In this document: piece after piece, positions 57,056-64,000 of the stretch
How the letters are laid out: the number at the start of each line of letters is the position of its first letter
Position numbering within the stretch: position 1 is the first letter of the stretch
Assembly (NCBI GenBank): GCA_009377445.1
Contig: WHUA01000005.1
Location: 62,001-126,000 of the forward strand
Origin: Alphaproteobacteria bacterium
GTDB lineage: Bacteria; Pseudomonadota; Alphaproteobacteria; UBA8366
DNA: 64,000 nt
Direction: 5' to 3'
The notes under the pieces: model-generated
Told to the model about the DNA's origin: nothing
Databases searched by the model: none
The model's input: the letters and a program-made list of their open reading frames with translations, nothing else
Position numbers and translations under genes: made by a program

Positions 57056-58014
57056 GACTTGGGCTCCACAACAAAGATTTGCTTGGCGGGCGTCTTGCCC
57101 AGGGACCCCTGAACGATCCGCGCGACCGATCCTTCGTTGGTCTCATCTGACCCGAAAAACGATTCGACGCGGATCCGGCCGATTTCCTGCCCCGGCAGCG
57201 TGATGACCATTCCGGTCTGCGGGCTCCTGACGCGCTCGCCCTCGACCATCAGCGCGAGTTCGTCGCCGATCTTGAGGCCCTGGCGGCTGCCGCCGCTGAT
57301 GAATACGGTGTTGCCGGAGGTCTTCAGGATGGCGGTCCGCCATGGCCGCTCCTCGAGCTTCGTTACCAGTTGATTGACGGTTTCGCTGATGGCCGCGTTC
57401 AAGGCCTTGTCGTTCAGCGTCGCATCGTAGGCCGCCCTTGATCCGAATCCGGCGACTTCGCCGGACTCCGTCGTGGCTTCGCCGGACCCCGAGGTCGAAA
57501 AGAAGAGCAGCCCTGTGTGAACGTCGGCGAGTCGGATATCCACTTTGGCGCGCGCGAGTTGCTTCTTGGTGGAGCTCAGAAAGCCGCTTTGACCGGACGT
57601 CGACCGTGCGAACTCGGTCACCGAGCCCAGCACGAGCGCGTCCACGCCGACGAGATTGCCGCCGCCGGCCCGCACTTGCTCCTGCTCGATCTTGTTCAAA
57701 TCCGGACGCTCGAAAACGAGAAAACGTCCGGTCGCCACGAGCTGGCTTGAAAGGATGTCTAACGCCTGCTTACCCAACGGGTCGCCGTGGGCGTCCCGCA
57801 GCAGCGACCTGCCGTAGATCGTTTCGTTGGAGAAGCGTCCGACCGCGATCTTGCGTTTGAGCCGCTTCACAGGCGTTGGAATGACCGCCTGCTGGGCTTT
57901 GACTTGCACGTCGGTGCTTGCCGTCCCCTCCTGTTTTACGGCGGGCGGATTAGGGACCGCGCATGCCGTAATCAGAAGGAGAAAAAGAAAGACCGTTGTT
58001 AGTCTGAACGTCAT
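57052..58014 (-). CDS. CsgG/HfaB-family outer-membrane lipoprotein
   Basis: 320 residues from ATG 58014 with lipobox LITAC near residue 18. The CsgG domain (KRKIAVGRFSNETIYG...ATGRFLVFERPDLNKIEQEQ, LVLGSVTEFAR, AKVDIRLADVHTGLLFFSTSGSGEA) is intact. A C-terminal extension (about 225-320; SGNTVFISGGSRQGLKIGDELALM...) resembles a FlgT-like/beta domain. CsgG proteins form a nonameric outer-membrane channel. It leads the coupled operon with three lipoproteins; no curli subunit genes are seen. Confidence 0.9.
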   Translation of the reverse strand: MTFRLTTVFLFLLLITACAVPNPPAVKQEGTASTDVQVKAQQAVIPTPVKRLKRKIAVGRFSNETIYGRSLLRDAHGDPLGKQALDILSSQLVATGRFLVFERPDLNKIEQEQVRAGGGNLVGVDALVLGSVTEFARSTSGQSGFLSSTKKQLARAKVDIRLADVHTGLLFFSTSGSGEATTESGEVAGFGSRAAYDATLNDKALNAAISETVNQLVTKLEERPWRTAILKTSGNTVFISGGSRQGLKIGDELALMVEGERVRSPQTGMVITLPGQEIGRIRVESFFGSDETNEGSVARIVQGSLGKTPAKQIFVVEPKS

Positions 58015-58265
58015 CGGAACATCTCGTGCGATTGCGTCTTGAGAACGGGACGTAGGGTGGGCGGGAATGCCAGGAAACCGGGTATGTCTCGGGATTTTAT
58101 CTTTGTCTATCCGTACCATGCGTCGAGGCCGGATAGTGACCTCTCAAAGGTTATTAAATCGTTTTCATGGAAAAATAAATCTGTAAATCGCCCGTGGATT
58201 GCGCACGAGGCTTAATACGATTGGCATGGGTCGGAAGGCGGGGTCGGAAGGCTGGCCGTGCCCGA
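58015..58265. promoter_or_regulatory. Promoter region upstream of the CsgG operon
   Basis: 251 bases between the CsgG start and the asparagine synthase stop, both leftward. The stretch 58120-58195 is distinctly AT-rich and is the probable location of the csgG-operon promoter. No operator can be named. Confidence 0.4.
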
Positions 58266-60164
58266 TCAAATCCGCGCGGCGAGCTGGCTCCCGCGCGCGG
58301 CGGCGGCGCTGTTCGCGCAGCGGGCCCGCCAGGACAGCCATTCGGCGGCGACGATCAGCGTCCATAGCGCCCGGGCGTGGTCGGCCCGGCCGGCGCAATG
58401 CTCCGCCAGCAATTCGGCGGCGGCGGCAACGTCGACGCCGAGCTCGGCCAGCGCCGGCGACGCCAGCCTGCCCTGCGCCCAGCTTTGCAGCGGGCCGCGC
58501 AGCCACCGGTTCAACGGCACCGAAAGGCCGCGCTTGCGGCGGTATATGACCGGCTTCGGCAGATACCGTTCGGCATAGCGCTTGAGGAAAATCTTCGTGC
58601 CCAGCCCGCTGGCGCGCTCCTTCTCCGGCAGGGCCGCCGCGAACTCCATGACCGCGGCGTCGAGGAAGGGCGCCCGCGTTTCCAACCCCCAGCGCATGCC
58701 GGCCCGGTCCGCCTTGGTAAGCAGCCCTTCGGCCAGCGGCATCTCGAAATCGTGGCGTTGCAGCGCGTCGAGCAGGCCGTCGCCTTCCAGCAGTTCCTCC
58801 GGCGGCCGGTCCGGCGCCGGGTCGAGACCGAGGCGGCGGAGGACCGGCGCGGAAATCGACGCCGTCCATGCGCGGTGGCGGCTCAGGGGATCGAGCTCGG
58901 CCGCTTCGACGAAGCGCTTGACGAGATAGGACACCGCGACCTTCTTGTCGCTCACCGGCCACATCCGGACGGCCTGCCTGAAGGCTGCCCGCAACGGGCC
59001 GGGGACGCGGCGGTAATGCCGGGCCGCGAGCGCGCCGGTATAGGTCGGGTAGCCGCCGAACAGCTCGTCCGCGCCTTCGCCCACCAGGGCGACCTTGACG
59101 TTCCGCGACGCGCGCCGCGCGAGCAGCGCCGTCGGGATCCAGGCCGGATCGGCCAGCGGCTCGCCGCAATGCTCGATCAGGTCGGCCAGCGCTTCCGGGA
59201 AGGCTTCGGGCGCGACATCGACCGGGATCGTCTCCAGGCCGAGCGTGCCGGCGACCAGGCCCGCCCAGTTTCCTTCGTCGAAGGAATCCTCCGCGAAGCG
59301 CAGCGTGTAGGCTTTGAGCGCCTTTCCCGGGCGGATGGCCGAGGCGACGGCGGCGATGAGCGACGAGTCCACTCCGCCGCTGAGGAAGATGCCGTGGTCG
59401 ACGTCGACATCGCTCTGCCGGGCGACCGCCTGCCTGAAGATCGCATCGAAGGCCGCTTCGGAAGTGTCCATGTCGTGGCTGACTTTCGGCATCCAGCGCC
59501 AGTACTGGCGCCGCGTCAGCCCGCTCGCGTCGATGGTCAGTATCTCCGCGGGCCCGACCTGGCCGATGTCGCCGACCGGCGTTCCGCCGCCGACGAAGTA
59601 GCCGGATCGGAGGAACTGGCGCAGCGCCGCCGCGTCGAGCGCCATGCCGTCCCCGGCGGCGGCGAAGGCGGCCAGCTCGGACGCGAACGCCACCCCGCCG
59701 TCCGAGAGCCGGTAGAAGAGCGAGCGCTCCCCTGCCCGGTCGCGCGCCAGCAGCAGCGTGCCGCTGCGCGGATCCCATATCGCGATGGCGAAGGCCCCCG
59801 CCACCCGTTCGACGAAGGACGCGCCCAGCTCGAGATAGAGCCCGGGCAGGACGGCGACGTCGGCGCCCTCGGGCGTCTCACGGCCGTGCGCTCTCAGCCA
59901 AACTCTCAGCTCTTCGTGGTTGTCGATCTCGCCGTTGCACACGACGACGACGCCGCTTGCCGCGTCGATGACGGGCTGGTCCCCGTTCGTCATGCCGCGG
60001 ATCGCCAGCCGGGCGATGCCGAGCCGGGCCTGCCGGTCGCCGCCGTGGCCGCGCGCATCGGGGCCGCGGTGGCGCAGCGCCACGATCATGGCGTCGACGG
60101 CGGCGCGGCGCTCCCGATCCGGCGCCGGGTCGCCGAACGCGACAATTCCACAGATTCCGCACAT
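58266..60164 (-). CDS. Glutamine-hydrolysing asparagine synthase (AsnB type)
   Basis: 632 residues. Cys2 (MCGICGIVAF) is the glutaminase nucleophile, with RHRGPDARG and the NGEIDNHEELR segments of the N-terminal Ntn domain. The synthetase part has the PP-loop FLSGGVDSSLIAAVAS and GEGADELFGGYPTYTGAL. These AsnB proteins amidate aspartate or, in envelope/glycan clusters, a different carboxylate. Located 33 bases after a membrane glycosyltransferase gene, so modification of a cell-surface sugar or lipid is suggested by context. Confidence 0.9.
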   Translation of the reverse strand: MCGICGIVAFGDPAPDRERRAAVDAMIVALRHRGPDARGHGGDRQARLGIARLAIRGMTNGDQPVIDAASGVVVVCNGEIDNHEELRVWLRAHGRETPEGADVAVLPGLYLELGASFVERVAGAFAIAIWDPRSGTLLLARDRAGERSLFYRLSDGGVAFASELAAFAAAGDGMALDAAALRQFLRSGYFVGGGTPVGDIGQVGPAEILTIDASGLTRRQYWRWMPKVSHDMDTSEAAFDAIFRQAVARQSDVDVDHGIFLSGGVDSSLIAAVASAIRPGKALKAYTLRFAEDSFDEGNWAGLVAGTLGLETIPVDVAPEAFPEALADLIEHCGEPLADPAWIPTALLARRASRNVKVALVGEGADELFGGYPTYTGALAARHYRRVPGPLRAAFRQAVRMWPVSDKKVAVSYLVKRFVEAAELDPLSRHRAWTASISAPVLRRLGLDPAPDRPPEELLEGDGLLDALQRHDFEMPLAEGLLTKADRAGMRWGLETRAPFLDAAVMEFAAALPEKERASGLGTKIFLKRYAERYLPKPVIYRRKRGLSVPLNRWLRGPLQSWAQGRLASPALAELGVDVAAAAELLAEHCAGRADHARALWTLIVAAEWLSWRARCANSAAAARGSQLAARI

Positions 60165-60197
60165 CAGGTTGTCTTCATAGGCGCGGCGTTGTCCCGC

Positions 60198-61709
60198 TCA
60201 CCGGCACATTCCCGCGCCGTCCTTCAGCAAAAGATAATAGAGCGAAACCGTGCGCTTGCCGCCGGTAAATCGAATGGGCGCCGCCGCTGCGCCTGCTTCC
60301 GCGGTTGCGCCGATGCCCGCCCCGAGCCTGGCGTTGGCGAAGACGGTTACGTCGTTTCGGCGCTCCGGGCTGCCCCAGAGCAGGAGGCAGCTTCCCGGAA
60401 CGGCGGCGGCGGGCGGAATCGCGAGCGGATGCTTGACCGTGACGACGCGGGATTCCGGGAAGCGGACCTTGAAATTGCCATCGAGCGGATAGGGCCACCA
60501 GTCGGCGACGATGGTTCCATGCTCGAACCCGGCGGCCTTGATCTGGTCGCTCCACGCGTCGTAGGGAAGCTGGCGCTCGCACTGCGTGCACCAGAGCGGC
60601 TCGAAATAGGCCTTCGCCGCCAGCGCCGCCGTCGCCCCGGCTGCGATCGCGGCGACCGACAGGACGAATCCTTCCGTGGCTCGACCGCGCCACGCGCCCG
60701 CCTGGACCCGGGCGAAGAAATACAGCGGCAGCAAAATGAGCACGAACATGTAATAGCCGCGCGCCTTCAACCCCGAGGCCGCGACGACGACGGCCAGCAG
60801 CACGAGCGCGGCGACGAGCTGGATGCCGATCATGCGCCGCAGCGCCGCGCGGTCTTCCAGCGGGTCGGCGATGCGCCGGAAGGCGCGCGGGAAGAACAGC
60901 GGCAGCAACAGCCACAGCGGTGCGAGCGCGCCCGCCGTGGCCCCGGCGAGGTACCGCATGCCGTCGAAGAAGCCGACCCTGGTGTCGGTCGCCATCGTCT
61001 CATTCGTGTGGCCGGCGAACCAGAGGCCGTAGGGCGTGATCAGCGCCGCCATGGCGGCAACCGCAAGGAGGCTCTCGACCCGGAGAAGGCGCCGGCGGGC
61101 GGTTGCGTCGAAGCACGCCGCGGCGATCAGCGACAGCAGGAAGATCCCATAACCGTACTTCGACAGGAGGCCCAGCCCGGCGGAGACGCCGAGCGCCAGG
61201 TACCAGCCGGGATGCGGGCTGGCGCGGAGCTTGAGGAAGATGAGGAAGGTGAGCGCGCAAAGCAGCATCGCCAGCGCCGAATCGGTTAGGCCGGTGACCG
61301 AATCCCAGAACACGAGATACATCGCCAACGGCGAGAGCCCGGCCAGCGCGGCGTAGCGGTCGTCGCGAAAGAGAATGCGCCCGGCGGCGAACAGCGCGGC
61401 GCAGCTCCCCCAGACGGACAGGAACTTGACGGCCGCGACGGCCAGCACCGAGACGCCGAAGACCTGCTCCGCGGCGATGACGAGCCACGTGTACAGCGGC
61501 GGATTGCGGGGGAAATAGCCGATCGCGGGATACTGCGCGAAAACGAGCTGCTCGCCGTCGTCGCCGCCCGTGCCCGGAAACGCCAGCGACCGGATCAGCC
61601 ACAGCGTCAGCGTCACGGCTGACAGGAACAGGAAGAACCCGCGCCGCGTCATCAGGCGCTGCGCAAATGGGGCCGGGCGCGGCGCCCGCGTCAGCGCTGC
61701 ATCGGTCAT
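60198..61709 (-). CDS. ArnT/GT39-like membrane glycosyltransferase
   Basis: 503 residues, about eleven membrane helices. The first periplasmic loop has SLAFPGTGGDDGEQLVFAQY with the double Asp typical of GT-C enzymes, and NPPLYTWLVIAAEQVFG follows. LDGNFKVRFPESRVVTVKHP belongs to the soluble C-terminal part. It uses a polyprenyl-phosphate sugar to modify an envelope molecule. ATG 61709 overlaps the VTT gene stop by four bases, so it is part of the VTT - GT39 - AsnB operon. Confidence 0.88.
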   Translation of the reverse strand: MTDAALTRAPRPAPFAQRLMTRRGFFLFLSAVTLTLWLIRSLAFPGTGGDDGEQLVFAQYPAIGYFPRNPPLYTWLVIAAEQVFGVSVLAVAAVKFLSVWGSCAALFAAGRILFRDDRYAALAGLSPLAMYLVFWDSVTGLTDSALAMLLCALTFLIFLKLRASPHPGWYLALGVSAGLGLLSKYGYGIFLLSLIAAACFDATARRRLLRVESLLAVAAMAALITPYGLWFAGHTNETMATDTRVGFFDGMRYLAGATAGALAPLWLLLPLFFPRAFRRIADPLEDRAALRRMIGIQLVAALVLLAVVVAASGLKARGYYMFVLILLPLYFFARVQAGAWRGRATEGFVLSVAAIAAGATAALAAKAYFEPLWCTQCERQLPYDAWSDQIKAAGFEHGTIVADWWPYPLDGNFKVRFPESRVVTVKHPLAIPPAAAVPGSCLLLWGSPERRNDVTVFANARLGAGIGATAEAGAAAAPIRFTGGKRTVSLYYLLLKDGAGMCR

Positions 61710-62485
61710 TGCGGGCTTGGACGCGTCGGGCTGTTGGAGATCGCGCCGGCGGCGGAGTCCTCGAGCGCTTCGTCGATCTCGGGACCGAACGTCTTGCCGC
61801 GGCGGTATTCGCGGTAGAGATACACGCCGATCCATACCGACGCGACGAACAGAGTCACGGCGAGGGCGGATTTCACGATCAGGCCGTCGGTCAGGCCGCT
61901 GCCGATCATGGCGAACACCAGCGTCTGGGGCGTGTGGCCGACCGCCGACGCGGCGAAGAACGGAACCAGCGGCACGCTGGAGACGCCGGCGACGAGGTTA
62001 ACAGCCAGGTTGTTGCTGACCGGCAGCAGGCGGACGGCGAGCGTCATCAGGAACGGGCTCGCCTTGAGGAAATCGTCGACCTGCCGGATGCGCCGCGGGA
62101 ACTTGCGGGCCACGAAGCCGCGCCCGAGGAACCGCGCATAGAAGAACGCCAGCATCACGCCGCCGACTTCCCCGGCCAGCGCCAGCCCCGTGCCGGTCGC
62201 GATGCCGAAGGCGTAACCGGCCACGAAGGCGAGGATCTGGCGCGACAGACCGAGCCCCGTAAAGACGGCCCCGGCGACGACGAACATCAGCATCCCGGCG
62301 GCGCCGTGACCGAGGATCTTATGGTCCACCCAGCCTTTGAGCTCATCCGGCCCGAAGGCGAAATCCGCTTCGCGAAGAACAGCCGCGAACGCGGCGACCG
62401 TCAGGATGACGACGATGCCGCGCAACAGGACGCCACGCTTCAAGCCGGGCCGGCCGGCTGGCGGTTTCTTCGTATCTCCCCACAT
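61706..62485 (-). CDS. TVP38/TMEM64 (VTT/DedA superfamily) membrane protein
   Basis: 259 residues with five to six helices. The VTT core is visible: GLSRQILAFVAGYAFGIATGTGLALAGEVGGVMLAFFYARFLG, then LLPVSNNLAVNLVAGVSSVPLVPFFAASAVGHTPQTLVF, where the re-entrant G-x-x-x-G and LLPVSN segments are the family hallmark. Members scramble or flip lipids such as polyprenyl phosphate carriers (family knowledge), which would suit the coupled glycosyltransferase. The ATG overlaps nothing upstream; this is the first gene of its operon. Confidence 0.9.
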   Translation of the reverse strand: MWGDTKKPPAGRPGLKRGVLLRGIVVILTVAAFAAVLREADFAFGPDELKGWVDHKILGHGAAGMLMFVVAGAVFTGLGLSRQILAFVAGYAFGIATGTGLALAGEVGGVMLAFFYARFLGRGFVARKFPRRIRQVDDFLKASPFLMTLAVRLLPVSNNLAVNLVAGVSSVPLVPFFAASAVGHTPQTLVFAMIGSGLTDGLIVKSALAVTLFVASVWIGVYLYREYRRGKTFGPEIDEALEDSAAGAISNSPTRPSPQ

Positions 62486-62621
62486 GCGCCGGACTATAGA
62501 CGAAGCCCGCCGCCGTGGAGATGGAATCTTCGGAATAATGTTCCAACGAAATCGTCATTCGCGGGCTGGCGCCAGTGCTGTCCGGTTAAACGGAGCTCGA
62601 TTGGATGCGGTGGCGCCATGG

Positions 62622-62700
62622 ACACCGCGGATAAACCGCGGTGTGACGATCTTTTTTAGTTTCATACTGTTACCGTCATGCCGCGGTTCATCCGCGGCAT
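62622..62700. repeat. Two related palindromes around an AT-rich spacer
   Basis: ACACCGCGG-ATAAA-CCGCGGTGT (62622-62644) and ATGCCGCGG-TTCAT-CCGCGGCAT (62678-62700), each with nine-base arms. They share the CCGCGG stem and lie between two leftward genes. A common alphaproteobacterial REP-type pair. Confidence 0.8.
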
Positions 62701-62746
62701 CCATGCTGCGACCGGCAACCGTGCCGAACATTAGAGCCCGATCCGG

Positions 62747-63688
62747 CTATTCCCACCCGAGATCCTTGCGGATCTTGGCAAAAGTCTCGAGATGCCGCTC
62801 GTGATCGCCCGCGAAGCGCAGCACCAGATGGGTGGCGCCCTCGGCCGCATAGCCCTGGAGCCATTCCGCCGCCGCAGCCGCCGAACCCGCGAAGCAGGCC
62901 TGGCGCTTCTTCAGCACGTCGGGGCGTTGGCCATAGTACTGCGACAGGAAATCGCCGATCCGCCGGTCCGCCTTCGCCGCGTCCTCGTCGACCGCGAGCG
63001 TCAGGTAGATGGCGCCCTCGACCGCGCCCGGCTTGCGGCCCGCAGCGCGCGCGATGCCCTGCACCTCGCGCCACTGCTCGCCCCAGCGCTTGGCGTCGGG
63101 GCCGGTCGGGAACCAGCCGTCGAAATGCCGCCCCGCCCGTTCCAGCGCCGCCGGCACCGAGCCGCCGCCCCAGATGAGCGGGCCGCCCGGGCGGTGCGGC
63201 GTCGGCCCGATGACCCCTTTCTCCACATGCCAGCGGCCGTCCCAGTCGACCGGCTCGCCGCTCCATAGCGCCTTGCAGAGCCGCATGCCCTCCATCAGCG
63301 TGCCGACCCGCTTCTCGAACGGCACGCCCGCAGAGCGGAACTCGGCGCGGATGTTGGGAACGTCGCTGGCGATGCCGATGCCGAGGATGACGCGGCCCTG
63401 GCTCACCTGGTCGAGCGTGGCGACCTGGTGGGCCAGCAGCACCGGGTTGCGCAGCGCCGGCAGAAGCACCGCGGTGCCGAGGGCGACGCGCTTCGTCCGT
63501 CCGGCGACGCCGGCGAGCAAGGTGATGGGCTCGTGCCTTGGGCGGGCCAGCAGCGAATCGCCGACCCAGACCGAATCGTAGCCGAGCTTTTCCGCCCGTT
63601 CGGCGAGCCCCAGCAGCGGCGCGGCGTCGGGCCTGCCCTCCATGATCGACTCGCGGGTCGGCAGCAGGTATCCGATGCGTGGCGCCAT
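62747..63688 (-). CDS. LLM-class flavin-dependent oxidoreductase (luciferase-like)
   Basis: 313 residues from ATG 63688 (MAPRIGYLLPTRESIMEGRP), preceded by AAGGAGAGGAAC. TIM-barrel luciferase-like motifs: ERAEKLGYDSVWVGDSLL, LGTAVLLPALRNPVLLAHQVATLDQVSQGRVILGIG and RPGGPLIWGGGSVPAALERA. It binds F420 or FMN; the sequence resembles F420-type LLM proteins common in Actinobacteria and some Alphaproteobacteria, but cofactor cannot be decided from the sequence. Substrate unknown. Confidence 0.88.
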   Translation of the reverse strand: MAPRIGYLLPTRESIMEGRPDAAPLLGLAERAEKLGYDSVWVGDSLLARPRHEPITLLAGVAGRTKRVALGTAVLLPALRNPVLLAHQVATLDQVSQGRVILGIGIASDVPNIRAEFRSAGVPFEKRVGTLMEGMRLCKALWSGEPVDWDGRWHVEKGVIGPTPHRPGGPLIWGGGSVPAALERAGRHFDGWFPTGPDAKRWGEQWREVQGIARAAGRKPGAVEGAIYLTLAVDEDAAKADRRIGDFLSQYYGQRPDVLKKRQACFAGSAAAAAEWLQGYAAEGATHLVLRFAGDHERHLETFAKIRKDLGWE

Positions 63689-63849
63689 GTTCCTCTCCTT
63701 GCGGGATTTTTTCGCTGAAACCGGCGCCAATTCTGGCACGAGACGCCGCCGCCATCACGGGTTAGTTTGCCGCGCAACGCCGGCGCGCCCGCTTTGACCG
63801 CGCCGGCGCCCCTGCCCTAAACTCGGGCGGCTGAATGGAGGATGCGATC

Positions 63850-64000
63850 ATGGAGAGTGCAGCGACGACTACCGGACAGGCGCGGCCCGCGCGTGCCGGC
63901 CGGGGCAAGCCCTTCGAGATCCGCAAGCTGTCGGAGCTGATGGCGGCGGAGATCACCGGCATCGACCTGGCGCAGCCCTTCGACGACGTGACGCGGGATG
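63850..64000 (+). CDS. TauD/TfdA-family dioxygenase, N-terminal part (partial)
   Basis: 50 codons before the window ends. After a 19-residue lead the sequence KPFEIRKLSELMAAEITGID (then LAQPFDDV) is the opening beta strand region of TauD/TfdA-like Fe(II)/2OG dioxygenases (xxxxLxxxxGAEIxGIDLxxPL). GGAGGATGCG precedes the ATG. The catalytic part is outside the window. It is divergent from the LLM gene, and the 161-base gap probably holds both promoters. Confidence 0.75.
   Translation, partial: MESAATTTGQARPARAGRGKPFEIRKLSELMAAEITGIDLAQPFDDVTRD

Noticed and set aside
58377..61289. 970-codon open frame on the + strand
   Set aside because: Antisense to the asparagine synthase and GT39 genes, both of which have complete domain motifs; composition typical of a shadow frame.

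Overview
The window is a high-GC chromosomal segment of an alphaproteobacterium, most likely from the Rhodospirillales/Hyphomicrobiales side of the class. The best indicator is the conserved block DUF502 - recG - (PAS protein) - sdhE - mfd at 19.9-27.3 kb. The abundance of acyl-CoA, LLM, TauD and Bug-type genes and the families of dispersed palindromic repeats fit this. Assignment below class level is inference.

Layout. 0-8.4 kb: end of a 2OG-Fe(II) oxygenase; a TpsB outer-membrane transporter facing away from a (frameshifted) FecR-domain protein and a CHASE2-PAS-GGDEF-EAL c-di-GMP enzyme; two divergent cytochromes c; a nu-class-like GST. 8.5-18.2 kb: a membrane GT-C-like protein, an amidohydrolase, an extended SDR with two tandem dimeric-barrel paralogues, then a leftward acyl-CoA operon (AMP-ligase, SDR, NIPSNAP, acyl-CoA dehydrogenase) littered with palindromic repeats. 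18.5-31.1 kb: Hpt-like protein, DsbA/FrnE thioredoxin-fold protein, mfd, sdhE, PAS protein, recG, DUF502, a type III polyketide synthase coupled to an isoprenylcysteine-type methyltransferase, a Crp/Fnr regulator and a lipase-fold protein lacking its nucleophile serine. 31.2-40.6 kb: an integrated element in the 3' end of tRNA-Lys(TTT), bounded by 41-bp direct repeats. It carries about a dozen small leftward genes, mostly unknown and phage-like, a truncated HTH gene with iteron-like repeats, a scrap of tyrosine recombinase, and a dipeptide ABC transporter fragment (dppC' dppD dppF). 40.8-51 kb: a TPR-2OG oxygenase, an XRE regulator behind a remnant toxin, amidase, a Bug-protein remnant, lipoproteins, GT2, TrkH and a full Bug protein with a possible attenuator. 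51-64 kb: AI-2E transporter, PGPGW protein, a fumarase/adenylosuccinate-lyase family enzyme, TauD dioxygenases, a four-gene CsgG lipoprotein operon, a VTT - GT39 - asparagine synthase operon, and an LLM oxidoreductase.

The most unusual points are: (i) the tRNA-Lys island, whose integrase survives only as a ~45-residue scrap fused between two other truncated genes; (ii) a TpsB/FecR/CHASE2-diguanylate module sharing one promoter region that contains a consensus CRP-type site; (iii) a palindromic repeat duplicated in frame inside the type III PKS; (iv) the serine-less lipase; (v) apparent single-base frameshifts in three genes (FecR, DUF502, and the Nu1-like island gene), which may be real or may be assembly errors.
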